64,000 nucleotides of DNA from Undaria pinnatifida (lineage: Eukaryota; Sar; Phaeophyceae; Laminariales; Alariaceae): NCBI GenBank assembly GCA_012845835.1, contig JABAKD010000025.1, positions 16,377,992-16,441,991 of the forward strand, given 5' to 3'. The notes under the pieces were generated by a model that was not told the origin of the DNA, did not search any database, and was given only the letters and a program-made list of their open reading frames with translations. Below are positions 10,791 through 24,680 of the stretch, piece by piece. The translations under genes and the position numbers were made by a program. Numbering within the stretch: position 1 is the first letter of the stretch; the number at the start of each line of letters is the position of its first letter.

Positions 10791-13120
10791 GCGAGAATGC
10801 TGCCGGAAATTTCCGCCAAGAATTCTCCCAGAAATTCGTGGAGGGCGTACTTTACAGTGATGGAAAAAAGGTTTCCAATTACATCGCAGGCATTATTCCT
10901 ATCGGACCTGGAAGGCGTTATACACTCTCGATTTACTCTACAACCACCCCCTTCTATAAATAATTCGACCGAGAAAGTCTTTTTTTACTCCTTTCTTTGT
11001 TGAATTTGATTTTTCGTAATAATTCTGAGAATGCCTGCTTGGTGATTCATTTCTTGACCAATCAGATGCAAATTTACTCTACAACCACCCCCTTCGATAA
11101 ATAATTCGACCGAGAAAGTCTTTTTTTACTCCTTTCTTTGTTGAATTTGATTTTTCGTAATCATTCTGAGAATGCCTGCTTGGTGATTCATTTCTTGACC
11201 AATCAAATGCAAATTAAATTCACTTGTATACAAAAAAATCGAAATTCGATTTGGCAAGTTCCTCGTTGATCTGGGCCGTTTAACTCTACAACCACCCCCT
11301 TCTTTTTTAAATTTTAGGGGTGAAGAATTTCCTGAATTATGACAGAACGCCTCCGTATTTCAAGACGAATTTCACAAATATGGAAAATTAGGAAAATAAT
11401 GAAAATTAGGACAAAAAAAGGTCTACATACATGATGTGATGAGTAAAAACATGGCGGGCGTGTGGCGACACACACAACCAAAGACGAGGAATTCTCTATG
11501 GAATTGGGTGGTTGTAGAGTAAAACCACCCCCTTCTATAAATAATTCGACCGAGAAAGTCTTTTTTTACTCCTTTGTTGAACTTGATTTTTCGTTTCTCA
11601 GAATGCCTGCTTGGTGATTCATTTCTTGACCAATCAGATGCAAATTAATTTCACTTGTATACAAAAAAATCGAAATTCGATTTGGCAAGTTCCTCCTTGA
11701 TCTGGGCCCTTTAACTCTATAACCACCCCCTTCTTTTCCAAAATTTAGGTCTGAAGAATTTCCTGAATTATGACAGAACGCCTCCGTATTTTAGGACAAA
11801 TTTCACAAATATGGAAATTTAGGAAAATAATGAAAATTAGGACAAAAAAAGGTCTACATACATGATGTGATGAGTAAAAAAATGGCGGGCGTGTGGCGAC
11901 ACACACAACCAAAGACGAGGAATTCTCTATGGAATTGGGTGGTTGTAGAGTAAATGCGAGAATGCTGCCGGAAATTTCCGCCAAGAATTCTCCCAGAAAT
12001 TCGTGGAGGGCATACTTTACAGTGATGGAAAAAAGGTTTCCAATTACATCGCAGGCATTATTCCTATCGGACCTGGAAGGCGTTATACACTCTCGATTTA
12101 CTCTACAACCACCCCCTTCTATAAATAATTCGACCGAGAAAGTCTTTTTTTACTCCTTTCTTTGTTGAATTTGATTTTTCGTAATAATTCTGAGAATGCC
12201 TGCTTGGTGATTCATTTCTTGACCAATCAGATGCAAATTTACTCTACAACCACCCCCTTCGATAAATAATTCGACCGAGAAAGTCTTTTTTTACTCCTTT
12301 CTTTGTTGAATTTGATTTTTCGTAATCATTCTGAGAATGCCTGCTTGGTGATTCATTTCTTGACCAATCAAATGCAAATTAAATTCACTTGTACACAAAA
12401 AAATCGAAATTCGATTTGGCAAGTTCCTCGTTAATCTGGGCCGTTTAACTCTACAACCACCCCCTTCTTTTTTAAATTTTAGGGGTGAAGAATTTCCTGA
12501 ATTATGACAGAACGCCTCCGCATTTCAAGACGAATTTCACAAATATGGAAATTTAGGAAAATAATGAAAATTAGGACAAAAAAAGGTCTACATACATGAT
12601 GTGATGAGTAAAAAAATGGCGGGCGTGTGGCGACACACACAACCAAAGACGAGGAATTCTCTATGGAATTGGGTGGTTGTAGAGTAAAACCACCCCCTTC
12701 TATAAATAATTCGACCGAGAAAGTCTTTTTTTACTCCTTTGTTGAACTTGATTTTTCGTAATAATTCTCAGAATGCCTGCTTGGTGATTCATTTCTTGAC
12801 CAATCAGATGCAAATTAATTTCACTTGTATACAAAAAAATCGAAATTCGATTTGGCAAGTTCCTCCTTGATCTGGGCCCTTTAACTCTACAACCACCCCC
12901 TTCTTTTCTAAAATTTAGGTCTGAAGAATTTCCTGAATTATGACAGAACGCCTCCGTATTTTAGGACAAATTTCACAAATATGGAAATTTAGGAAAATAA
13001 TGAAAATTAGGACAAAAAAAGGTCTACATACATGATGTGATGAGTAAAAAAATGGCGGGCGTGTGGCGACACACACAACCAAAGACGAGGAATTCTCTAT
13101 GGAATTGGGTGGTTGTAGAG
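10791..13120. repeat. 1165-bp tandem duplication
   Basis: GCGAGAATGCTGCCGGAAAT begins at 10791 and again at 11956. The following roughly 1.16 kb (including ACTCTACAACCACCCCC repeats and GACCAATCAGATGCAAATT) is nearly identical between units. No coding region beyond short frames. Confidence 0.85.
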
Positions 13121-13266
13121 TAAATCGAGAGTGTATAACGCCTTCCAGGTCCGATAGGAACAATGCCTGCGATGTTATTGGAAACCTTTTTCTTTCATCA
13201 CTATAGAAGTATGCCCACCACGAATTTCTGGGAAAATTCTTGGCGGAAATTTCCGGCAGCATTCTT
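11956..13266. mobile_element. Foldback-like element with about 150-bp terminal inverted repeats
   Basis: The first roughly 150 bp (11956-12104) recur as reverse complement at 13115-13266 with minor changes. The interior contains direct repeats of the ACTCTACAACCACCCCC block. A further relative of the terminal segment lies at 14015-14170. No transposase seen. Confidence 0.65.
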
Positions 13267-14950
13267 GCAGAACTGCTGTGACAGCAGAAATCAATGCGCC
13301 TTCTTCGTAGATCGGGATGTTGTGTCTTAAAAACTGGGGACAAACGGCATTCATCTTGTGTGGGCAATCCTCGAGATGTATCGGAGTAGTGTCACCGTGT
13401 GCGCACGCACGTGCGCGCCCCCTCACAGAACTTCACCCGTGCTGCTGTCCGGCAGCCTTTCACACGTGGTTGCCATCTGCCGCTAGGACGCGGCAGCGCA
13501 CGATTGTAACGAAAAACGCGAGACACATACATGCTGAGTAAAACAAGGGCGGGCGTGTAGCGACACACACAACCGAAGACAAGAGCATGGATGTGTGTGG
13601 CAACAAACGCGAAGACACAGCAGCAGCTGTAGTAGTAGTAGCCCACCACAGCACAGCCGAGAGAGGGCCCTCCCGGCCTAGCTATGGTGGCGCAGCCGCA
13701 TCTACCTCGTGTCCGTGCCCTACAAGGCTGGGTGGTGATTGATGTAGAGCGTTTGGAGGGGGAGGTGATATCGTTGTGTGGGGCGGGTGGGGTGTGTGAG
13801 GCAATCAATGAAAACTGGCTTGCTGCTTGCAGGATTAAGGATCAACTTCAACCAAAGAGCCCCCCTCGCAAGATTTATAACGCCCTGTGTTGCGGTTGGG
13901 GATCCAAAGAGCCCCCCTCGCAGGATTTATAACCCCCTGTGTTGCGGTTGGGGATCGTTCGGGTTTAATCAAAGAGCCCCCCTCGCTGGATTTATAACCC
14001 CCTGTGTTGTCGGGAGTGTATAACGCCTTCCAGATCCGATAGGAATAATGCCTGCGATGTGTTTGAAAACCTTTTTTTTCCTACTTGTATCACTATAAAA
14101 GTATGCCCACTACGAGTTTTCCGGGAAAGTTCTTGACGGACATTCCCAACAACATTTTTGCATAACACAGCAGAAGAAATCAATGCGCCTTCGTAGATCA
14201 GGATGTGTAAAAAACACTGGGGACAGACGGCGTTCGTTTTGTGTGGGCAACCCTCGAGATGCAATGGAGTAGTAGTACTACCGTGGGCGCACGCACGTGC
14301 GCGCCCCCTCGCAGAACTTCACCCGTGCTGCTGTCCGGCAACCTTTCACACGTGCTTGTCATCTGCCGCTAGGACGCGGGAGTGCGCGTGCCTGCGCATG
14401 ACTGCTTGGTTGTGCTGTAACGGGAAACACGAGACACATACATACATGATGAGTAAAACATTCGACACACGACGCGTATGAAAATACGCGGAAGTGTGGT
14501 GAGCTAAAGCTTTATTTTTCCCCATCCGCCGGAGGATAAAAAAAAAAAAAAAAAAAAAAAGTAAAACATTGGCGGGCGTGTGGCGACACACACAACCAAG
14601 GGCAAGAGCACGGATGTATGGCGACAAACGAGAAGAAGACACAGCAGTAGTGTAGTAGTAATAGCCCACCACAACACAGCCGAGAGAGAGGGCCCTCACG
14701 GCCTAGCTGTGGTGGCACAGCCGCATCTACCTCGTGTCCGTGCCCGAGAGGGCTGGGTGGTGATGGATTGTAGAGCGTTTGGAGGGGGAGGTTATATCGT
14801 TGTGTGGGGTGGGTGGGATGTGTAAGGCAATGAAAGCTGGCTTGCTGCTTGCAGGATTAAGGATCAACTTCAACCAAAGAGCCCCTCCCGCAGGATTTGC
14901 AACCCCCCGTGATACGGTTTGGGATCGTTCGGGTTCTCGGTTCTCACCCG
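13127..14950. repeat. About 890-bp tandem duplication
   Basis: GAGTGTATAACGCCTTCCA starts units at about 13127 and 14015. Both contain GAACTTCACCCGTGCTGCTG, CATCTGCCGCTAGGACGCGG and GGCGGGCGTGT in order. In the first unit a roughly 58-bp block (CAAAGAGCCCCCCTCGC) is repeated three times at 13850-14010. Poly-A at 14528-14560. Confidence 0.8.
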
Positions 14951-16075
14951 TTCGGGTTCACTTGATGGTGCCACCTGGTACCAGTTCCAGTCAGAGGACA
15001 CATACGAGTATAGTACCGCAAACATGTGTTGTCTACAAACACGACAAAACTACGCTTGTTCATGAACAAACGAACCTGCTCTCTGTATACGCGGTGTACT
15101 CCTGTCTACTCTCCGCTGCTACATACTGTGTCTCTGTTACCGCCGACTGGCTAAAGAAAGACAAAGCACACAGCGGCGCACATCATACAGGAGCACCAGC
15201 ATCGGCCGTTATTAGGCACTCGGTAATGAACCACCCCCCCGTAGTTGTGACATTTCTCTCAATCAGAGAACAATAAAAACACCGCTACATAACCATAACA
15301 CACATAAAAAGCGCCACCAGCTGAAAGACACGTACATGCACGAGCTGCTGTGTACCCAGTACAGCAGCGGTGGCAGGTTCATGTGTACCTGGTAGCTAAA
15401 GAGGCTAGGCCTCGTAGAGCGCTAGAGTGCTAAAGCAGTACTGCTTGCCGAACAGGCGCCACATGATGTCGTCGCTCGAGCTAGCGACTTGGATTTAGAA
15501 GTCCGCGGTGGAAGAGCTCTGCAGACGCCAGAGGAAGGTATGTACGCGCTACGGATAGGCACGGCGGTGCTCGGTATATCCTAATGCTGACGCGAGGTCA
15601 GACGCGGGTTGCTGCTGCTATCAGCTGTGCGACGGCAGTAGAAGCTCGTAAAGGCATTCCCCAAGCAACTGATCTTTTATCCCGAAGCACGCCAACCATT
15701 CTACTTCCTGATACACAGCACGCAGAAAAGAACATAGAGCACCCATACCAAAACCAAGTAGAAGAGCTGTCACTACGACGGTGGCCTCTCACCTAACAAC
15801 CGTAATGTACCCGCGGGTAGACTAAGCAGCGGCAGCAGTAGCACTGGATGTAGCAGTAATGACACGGGGGAAGCTTCAGAGAGCACGCGTTGTTGGTGTT
15901 GCTTGAAGCAAGTTCAGCAAGTACCGCCGTTTGATCAAGCCAGCGTGTAGCAAGCAAGTTCAGTGGTATGACGATGGCGGCATGAAAACATGAAAAGGAG
16001 CAAAAAGAACGTTTCGCGGAATATTCCGCAGTGTAACCGCCAAAAACAAAAATATATTGCGGCTCGTTGTCGTGA
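14950..16075. other. No gene recognised
   Basis: Unique-looking sequence without recognisable coding content. A TACCTGGTA 9-mer lies at 15386-15394. The 165-residue frame entering from the left overlaps the tandem repeat and has no domain signature. Confidence 0.4.
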
Positions 16076-16076
16076 T

Positions 16077-16723
<647 letters not shown>

Positions 16724-16726
16724 GCC

Positions 16727-17095
16727 TAATCAAGTCCGTGGTCACAGGACAGGCTCCAATTATTGCAGCTGAGGAATACCCTAGGGAAAGAACACAAACA
16801 AACCAAAGGTGGTGTACACGCATACGAAGTATATCACAGCTGACGCATTTTATGCCTCCACCAGAAACATATAGAAAGTGGAATCGGGAGTCAGCCTACG
16901 ATGCCAGGTCCACACTGGTGCATACTACGTCTCACTACTCGCGCCTGGAAAAACCCGACTATTAATATATATAGTCTATTATACCGCTTGCCACCCAAGA
17001 AAGACTACCGCGTATATATTGCACGTAGTATCTATCATAACTACGCATGCGCACGACAGAATGAAGCAAGTCAATTGGAAAAACGAAATAAAGAG
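16727..17095. repeat. Diverged partial third copy of the 4-kb dispersed repeat
   Basis: Matches 23155-23490 and 33948-34290: TCCGTGGTCACAGGACAGGC, GAGGAATACCCTAGGGAAA, ATGCCTCCACCAGAAACATA and CGCTTGCCACCCAAGAAAGA appear in the same order. It carries a TACGAAGTA insertion at 16823-16831 absent from the other copies. Confidence 0.85.
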
Positions 17096-17199
17096 AAGAA
17101 AAGAGGATAAAGGGAAAAAAATGAAACGAAAGCGAAAAACGAAAAAGGAACGGAAAGTAAAGAAAGACAAGAAAAGCAACAAAAGACAAGACAAGAAGA

Positions 17200-17610
17200 G
17201 GAAGCAAGGAAAACAGGAAAAAAAGAAAAAAAATGTCATACTAGTAGACCCTAGGAACTGACTAAAGACGGCATTGGGTTTATAGAGAGAAGGTATCAAG
17301 TGCATCATCAATGTTGGGGAGAGAACGCAACAAGGCGAAGAAGTCAGGGCGGTCTTACGCTATCTTGTGACGGCCATTGGAAGGCCCACAAATTTCAAGA
17401 CGAAGAGGAAGCAAGGAAAACAGGAAAAGAAAAAAAATGTCATACTAGTAGACCCTAGGAACTGACTAAAGACGGCATTGGGTTCATAGAGAGAAGGTAT
17501 CAAGTGCATCATCAATGGCATTGGGGAGAGAACGCAACAAGGCGAAGAAGTCAGGGCGGTCTTACGCTATCTTGTGACGGCCATTGGAAGGCCCACAAAT
17601 TTCAAGACGA
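17200..17610. repeat. 203-bp tandem duplication
   Basis: GACGGCATTGGGTT at 17268 and again at 17471, with near-identical sequence after each, through CAAATTTCAAGACGA. It overlaps the downstream end of the LINE relic. Confidence 0.9.
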
Positions 17611-18900
17611 TGATGGCCAGACCCAGACTTCCGTCTTTTGGGCAGGACGCCCCCCCCCCCTTCCCCCCTTTCCCCCTTCCCCCCCCCCCCGCCCGCTTAG
17701 AGATGTCGACGGTAGATGGCGCTGCCGCAGCCTTTGCGCGTCGCTCTGCAGCTTTGCGTCTCTCCGTCTCATGCCAATTCCGCATGAACAACTCGGCTCC
17801 CTCCTCTACTCGTCGAAACCATCTGCCGGCCTTCTGAGCAGCCTTTCGCCACCCTTCGAGTTTAATTTCAAGGACCGACATATCCTCCTTCAGATGAGCC
17901 AGCCAGTCCTCCTCTTGCCCCCCTGAGTAGCCCTTATCCCCAACAAGCTCCCCGAACATCACCCTCGGTGGCAGACGCTTCTCCCCTATATGTGCTACGA
18001 ATCCCGCAAACAATGTCCTCCGTTTGTTAGCGCACTATCGCCTCTACGCTCTCGGAAGCTGTCTTGGCAAGCGCGTCGGCGTACGATAAGGTGTGGTCGT
18101 CGCGCTTCCGTTTCCGCCACCCGAGGCATCGGAGGAGCATGGAGTGGTGAACCCGTCGTAGCCTGTCATAGTCAGGCTTGTTCGGGCTCCACGTCATGCA
18201 ACCGTAAAAAGTAGTGTCTCGACCACCTTGGCGGCTTTTAGCAACCGCACCTTTAACCGTAAGCGCACACCCGGGCGATCATAGATTTCTATCTTGCACC
18301 GCTGGAAGCACGCCCACGGGCCCTCTGAAGACGCCGCGTTATTTCAATGGTAAGGTCTCTGTCTGCGGTGATAGTCCGGCCCAAGTATACAAACTCGATT
18401 GTTTGTTTGTATACCTGGCCGGCTGCATTGATTGTGAACGACAACTTCCCCCCGCCTTTGGTTTGCAGGCAGATTATCTCTCCTTTTGCCTCGGAGACCG
18501 TAAGCCCGAACGCCGAGCACGCAGTCACGATCACCATGTCTACACACGGCTGGCGTTTTGTTTTTGGGCAGATGACAGAAAGCGTTATACCGCCACCATT
18601 CCGCGCCACACTATGCGGTATAGCAGAATACAAATAGGGTTTTGAACCCGATCCGCGATGCTGATTGGTCGATTCAGCGTCCAACCGGTTTTTGACACCA
18701 CCTCTTTGCGGTAGATCGTACCGCGCGGCTTCTCGGCTCGGCCGTCACCGTTTCCTGCCGCGACCCATAGCGCCTTCTGTCGCAAAATAAGCCATGCAGA
18801 TCGACTTTGCCCCAGGCTCTTCACGGCGCATAGCCTTTCAATTTCCGACCGAATCTCAACCATGGGCGAAACGTCATCTAGCATCCATAGAATGACGCGC
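17567..18900 (-). pseudogene. Non-LTR retrotransposon (LINE) relic, reverse-transcriptase C-terminal part
   Basis: Reading on the minus strand: IRSEIERLCAVKSLG (about 18860), then NGGGITLSVICPKTK and FGLTVSEAKGEIICL, then the conserved FVYLGRTITADRDLTIEI block (about 18370), typical of the end of a LINE reverse transcriptase. After frameshifts come YGCMTWSPNKPDYDRLRRVH, LLRCLGWRKRKRDDHTLSYA and finally RVMFGELVGDKGYSGGQEED with a charged tail. Several frameshifts and stops separate these blocks, so it is dead. Catalytic residues of the polymerase lie upstream and are not present. A second fragment of the same LINE is on the plus strand at 25400-26015. Confidence 0.8.
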
Positions 18901-19620
18901 TTTCATATTCCTTCATGTTTCGGGTCCCTTCTGAGATATGGATATACCTACCCCAAACGAATCTAACTTTTTTTTTCACTCAACAACCCATCTTCTTCGC
19001 CTCGGCAAAACGCTTGTAAGCCGGAGCATGCATCCATATACCTCTTCTTGTGCCTTCGGCTAGAACAAACCTACCCGACCATGTCTGTCTGTGTCGGTAG
19101 ACTGACTGCAGGCTACAACTACACGTATGTAGAAGGCTATGTACAAGAATAGACTACATGCAATTATGTAATATGCTTCCGATATCTTCAAGGTCCATAT
19201 TTCAATAATAGTAGTCGAACGCCGTTGTTTCGTGTATGACCAGCAGTATACGACCACACAGATGGCGCCACCACTCAAGAACCTCTCTTTTGTTTGATGG
19301 GTTTTAGGGTATGGGTAGTGTATTATAGGTTATTTTACGGGCATCTCAAGCGTGCCCAAGTTCTTGACTACCAAGTTTAAGTGGTGGTGGCGTCTTCTCC
19401 TTGCATGTATTTCAACACAATGCGGTGTACGATCTCGCAAGGCCGACGGTGGACGTCGTCGGGTGTATGTGTGGGCCGACAGGGTCGTTCGCGTGTAGCG
19501 GGACCGTCACTCCCTCTTTGTCCCTTTGCCCCAGCCTTTTCCCCGCTATCCATCCATACCTAAACCCAATACTGGAGCCTGTCCTGTGACCACGGACTTT
19601 TGATTATTATGCGAGTCAAT
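18900..19620. other. No gene recognised
   Basis: No coding or repeat signature apart from short frames without domains. A short AAC run begins near 19625. Confidence 0.4.
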
Positions 19621-21355
19621 GTGAGAACAACAACAACAACAACAGCAACAACAACAACAACAACAACAACTATAATACGCCCCCACCCTCAACGCCCCCT
19701 CCTTCCCCACCACCCGCACCATCGCCTAGACGTAGCACCACGCGTATAGCAAACCCCTACATCTATACGACCTAAAGCCCTCCCCCCCCGCCCCCCGCCC
19801 CCCCCCCGGCACATTTCCCCCCCCCTCCCCCACAAGAAGGATTTATAATTTCCACGCACAAATTGACCTGCCCCACCCCCCCTCCCCCCCTCCCGCCCCC
19901 CTTTTGATCAAAATCAGGCCCCCACGTCCTTCAAAACTCCGCCCTCCCCTCACCGGTTATTCGACTCACAGGATTCACTTGATAAACTGATGCATTTCCT
20001 CCCACAGCTGTCAGATTTTGTCCCCCTCAGAAACGGTTTTATAGTTTCCGCGCACAGACCGCCTAACATCACCCTGTTGACCCTGATAGCTACTACACTG
20101 CTGTAGTTGCAAGGGGAGTCGCCGGGACCTATATCCTTAATGAGGACACACAACCCGTGATAATACGCGCGATCGGAGTATCACACACAGCTTGCAAAGA
20201 TGTGTTTCGACAAATATGCGATTTTCCGACCACCTGCACGATCGCCTAGACCTAGCACCACGCGTATAACAAGCTGCTACATATCTTTGATCTCACAGCC
20301 GAAGTGTATTTGAATATTATTTGTGACCTAAACCTCCTAAAAAATCTCCCCCCCCCCCCCCCCCCCCCCCTCTTGCTCTCCCTTACTCAAACGCCCCACC
20401 AAATATCGAAATCCGCCACATTAATAAAGACTTCACGCACAGGATATCACCTCATTATCTTTCGAGAGCCATCCATGCCGCTGTGTTCCCCCCCCCCCCC
20501 CCCCGCCTCGAACGCCCCCTTCTTCCCCATCACCCGCACCATCGCCTAGACCTAGCACCACACGCATAACAAACCCCTCACCTAAAGCCCTTCCTCCCCC
20601 CCCGCCCCCCCCCCGCCCCCACCCCCCCCACCTCCCCCCCAACCCATCCCAACCCCACCCCCTCGAACACTCCACCCTCTCTTTACTCACTGATTGTACG
20701 ACTTACCCCAGGATATACATGATAAACTGATGTATTATTTCCAAAACCGTCACATTTATCCCCTAAAAATAATGTATAGTTTCCAGGCACATATTGAGCT
20801 GCCCCACACGCCCCTCCCCCCCCCCCCCCCCGCCCCAACCCCCCCCCCCCCGCCCCCGATAATATATTGGTGCCAAAACCGTCAGATATATCCCCTCGAA
20901 AGGATTTATAGCTTACATGCACAAATTGCCCCCTTTCCTCCCCCCCCCCCCCCCTCCAAACCCGCTCGCTTTTGATCAAAACCAGGCCCCCACGTCCTTC
21001 AAAACTCCGCCCCACCCCCCTCACCGGTTATTCGACTTACAAGATTCACTTGATAAAATGATACATTTCCCTTCACAGCTGTCAGATTTTGTCCCCCTCA
21101 GAAACGGGTTTTATAGTTTCCGCGCACAGACTGACTAAAATCATCCTGTTGACCCTGATAGCTACACTGTAGTTGTAAGGGGAGTCGCCGACCTATATCC
21201 TTAATGAGGACACACAACTCGTAATGCGCGCGATCGGAGTATCACACACAGCTTGCAAAGATGAGTTTCGACGAAATCTTCGATCTCACAGCTGGAGTGT
21301 ATTTTCATTTTTTATAAAATATGCGATCTCACAGCTGGAGTGTATTTTAATTTTT
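19620..21355. repeat. C-rich dispersed repeat, two adjacent copies
   Basis: About 19680-20300 and 20300-21355. Each has roughly 110-bp units separated by poly-C runs, with words such as CGTCAGATTTATCCCCTC, GGATTTATAGCTTACATGC and GCACATATTGAGCTGCC. They end in a conserved unit: GTCAGATTTTGTCCCCCTCA, CCTGTTGACCCTGATAGCTA, GGGGAGTCGCCGA and CACACAGCTTGCAAAGATG. Relatives: 36190-36990, 38100-38660, 51210-51720 (inverted) and 59100-59830. Confidence 0.85.
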
Positions 21356-22441
21356 ACAAGGGCTCCGCATGGGTGCCGGCATTCGCCGGCGCCCATACTT
21401 CGGGTAGGGCAGGGCAGCACTTCGACAACTTGAGGTGTAGCTGTCCGATTTGGCATGCATTGAACTTTAAAGTAATGCCAAGAGTTTAATACGAACATGG
21501 CATTATGAAAGTCATGATTTGACAGAAAAAAAACGTAATATTATACAACAAAGAAGGCAAGGATAGGCAAAACACACTATGTTAAATAAGCCGTCAAGTA
21601 AAAGTTGGCGTCTATCAAACAAAAATACCGAAAATAGTATTATTGAGAACCTGCGTCGCCTCTAGGCGAAACGAAAGAGGCCTTGGCATTAATGAAGAGA
21701 CTGCACTGCTGTCCCCGTGGCAATGGAGGTTCAAAGTCGACAGGATCCAAAGTCGGTTTGCATCAAACGTCGACATGGGGCCATGTCAGCCGGCGAGGTT
21801 TTGGAAGAAGATTGCTTTGTTTGTTACGTGAAGGCTGTCGCGTTGATTGGTCTGCGTGGTTGCGGGCGAGGAGAAAAACGAAGAAAAGGAGGGCGATCTC
21901 TCGTTGCGTCGGCGTTGTCTAAGATAGGTGCGGGGGTGGCTTTGCTCGTACGGGAGGTTGGCGTAGCGGTTCTTCTCTGTTTTTTCTCGAGAAGGCGGGA
22001 TATGTGTGTCTGCTATCTTTACTTCGTGGGTGCTTTCACGTTGTCGAAATCGGACGCGTCCCCTCTATACATAATATCCGGAGTGTCTCTACCATGACGA
22101 CTGCTGATGGTGCCGTGCGTATTTCCCCAGAGACTGACATATTATTTACTGGTAGAAATAATCATACCTGGTATACCTTTCTTTGCAACATTTTTTTTTC
22201 TTCATCCCATTTATCATCCCCGCACCATTCTCGCGCTTCCTCCCAGTAGTGACTCAGATCCGGGGTCACATAGCGGGCCCTCCTCCTCCCTCCCCACTTC
22301 ATCACGTGTCCTCATTTTTACCGCGAGGAAAATCAAGCATTTTCTTCCCTCGTCGACTCGCGTCGAATTGTACCTAGCAGGCGCTCTCAGCAGTTGACCT
22401 CTTTTTTTTATTGCATTTTGGCAAATTAAGTAATATTTCAT

Positions 22442-22519
22442 CGCGGTGGGTGTCGAACTCAAGGACAACCAAACGTTAGTAGTATTCGAGGGTAAAACCA
22501 TTAGACCACCGGGGCGGCC
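22442..22519 (-). other. tRNA-like segment within the 4-kb repeat, copy A
   Basis: On the minus strand TGGTCTAATGG resembles a Pol III A box, and GTTCGACAC about 50 bases later fits a B box. The T-arm stem does not pair well, so it is not a functional tRNA gene. Copy B (33258-33349) has an insertion in the A box. Confidence 0.45.
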
Positions 22520-22718
22520 GGCTGACAATTGATTAAAACAAAACAGGATCTTTGCATAGACAGACATCACATTCCCTCCCCCATTGTATGATATTACGAT
22601 GGTCGACGCGATATAGAATAAAGCGCCAAATACCTAAATATCAGCCTACTACGCGGAGTTTTAGATATCATGAACAACGAACGATCGCGACGGCAGAGCA
22701 CATCAAAGCATAGCGCTT

Positions 22719-22805
22719 CGCTCTGCTGAGCTAGCGCTGCGCTGTGTGCGCTCTGCTGAGCTAGCGCTGCGCTGTGTGCGCTCTGCTGAGCTAGCGCTGC
22801 GCTGC
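22719..22805. repeat. About 30-bp tandem repeat, three units
   Basis: Units of CTCTGCTGAGCTAGCGCTGC plus GCTGTGTGCG. Copy B of the host repeat has only one unit near 33545, so the array length is variable. Confidence 0.85.
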
Positions 22806-23780
22806 GGTGCGCTGCTGAGCTGAGCCGCAGGGCACTGCACGGCGCTTCGTTGCTGTGCGCTATAGCGCTGCGATGGGGTGCTGGGCGGTGTGGAGCTGAT
22901 GAGCCAAGCCCAGATCTCAGCCAATGAAGATTCGCCAACTACAAAACAAATGGTGGTAATCAAAGAAAAGCTAAAGCTGGACCGTTCCGCAACTAATGCG
23001 CAGGCGGCAAATTATCGGCAAATCAACTTACTAGACAAGAAAAAAAGAAAAAATCGCGAAAAGGTTCAAAATCGTGTTGGCAGAAAAACCAAATTTGCAG
23101 GGAAGCAGCTGAAAGGTCAAGAAACAGGCAATATTTCAGTTGTTGTTCTCACATTAACCCGCACAATCCAGTCCGTGGTCACAGGACTGGTTCCAGTCAC
23201 TCTGGAGCAGAGGAATACCCTAGGGAAAAACACAAACAACCCAAGGTGGTACACGCATTAATCACAGCTCACGCAATTCATGCCTCCACCAGAAACATAT
23301 AAAAGTGAAATCGGGAGTCAGTATACGATGTGCCAGGTCCATACCAGTGCATACGTCTCATTACTCGCGCCTGGGAAAACCGACTATACCGCTTGCCACC
23401 CAAGAAAGACTACCACGTATATATCACACGTGGTATCTATCACTACGCATACGCACAACAGACGCAAGTCAATTGGAAAAAAGAAACAAAGAACAAAGAA
23501 GAGAAAGGAAAGGAAATGGGTGCAGGGGCCAAGAAAAAGAAAAGAAAAATAAATTTTGGGGGGTCCACTGGTGAGGCTGCCACCAGAACGGGATGTCATG
23601 TGCATGTCACGTGGTCTTTCGACGGTCTACTGCAGTAGTACTACGAACGACTTCCGATACACCCACCGAAGCACGGACTACCGGCCAACTACGCGATCGA
23701 TAGCTGGCCGTGGTTGTCACGTGTCTCTGTGTTGGGGGCCCCTGCCCTGCCTCTTGTTGGCTCTTGAGAGTGATGCGTGT

Positions 23781-24680
23781 ACGACTAAACTTGCCAACGG
23801 CACTCGCACTGCACTTTGAGCTATCTGCTGTAGTTCTGGTTGCTACTTGTTGCTGCAATATGTGCTAGACGTTTCGCCCTTCGGCTACTGCTGCTACACC
23901 TGCTGTTGTGTGTTTGCCAATGTCGTCAACGTTCATGCTCGTCGTACATACTGCTGTTCTCACCGAGTACGTGCGGGTTTCCTCGTACCTCTACCGTACG
24001 ACGACGAGCTCAAAACAGAAGGGAGGTGACATGAAATGGCATGGACAATGGCCACATACATAGAAGCGAGCACAGCGGGATAGTTCGCTGCGAATCAACC
24101 GCACTCGTTCATGCCTACAGCAGAGGCTGGCTGGAGTGTCAGCGGCCGTGCTAAAGCCAGGGCCAAAGGCCGAAGAGGCGGCTCTATCTACCTGCTTTGT
24201 TTGTCTCGAAATTCTGTTATATATTGGACAGAGTGATGCGGGTACGACTAAACTTGCCAACGGCACTCGCACTGCACTTTGAGCTATCTGCTGTAGTTCT
24301 GGTTGCTACTTGTTGCTGCATTATGTGCTAGACGTTTCGCCCTTCGGCTACTGCTGCTACACCTGCTGTTTTGTGCTTGCCAATGTCGTCAATTGGCGTT
24401 CATGCTCGTCGTACATACTGCTGTTCTCACCGAGTACGTACGGGTTTCCTCGTACCTCAACCGTACGACGACGAGCTCAAAACAGAAGGAAGGTGACATG
24501 AAATGGCATGGACAATGGCCACATAGAAGTGAGCACAGCGGGATAGTTCGCTGCGAATCAACCGCATTCGTTCATGCCTACAGCAGAGGCTGCCTGGAGT
24601 GTCAGCCGCCGTGCTAAAGCCAGGGCCAAAGGCCGAAGAGACGGCTCTACCTGCTTTGTTTTGTCTCGAAATTCTGTTAC
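23781..24680. repeat. About 448-bp tandem duplication inside copy A
   Basis: ACTAAACTTGCCAACGGCAC occurs at about 23787 and 24247. Both units run through CTGCTGTTCTCACC and GGCCAAAGGCCGAAGAG. Copy B shows the same duplication at 34690-35620, so it predates the separation of the two copies. Confidence 0.85.

Noticed and set aside
22434-22520. Functional tRNA gene in the 4-kb repeat
   Set aside because: Boxes are at tRNA-like spacing, but the T stem and acceptor stem do not pair, and copy B has an insertion in the A box.
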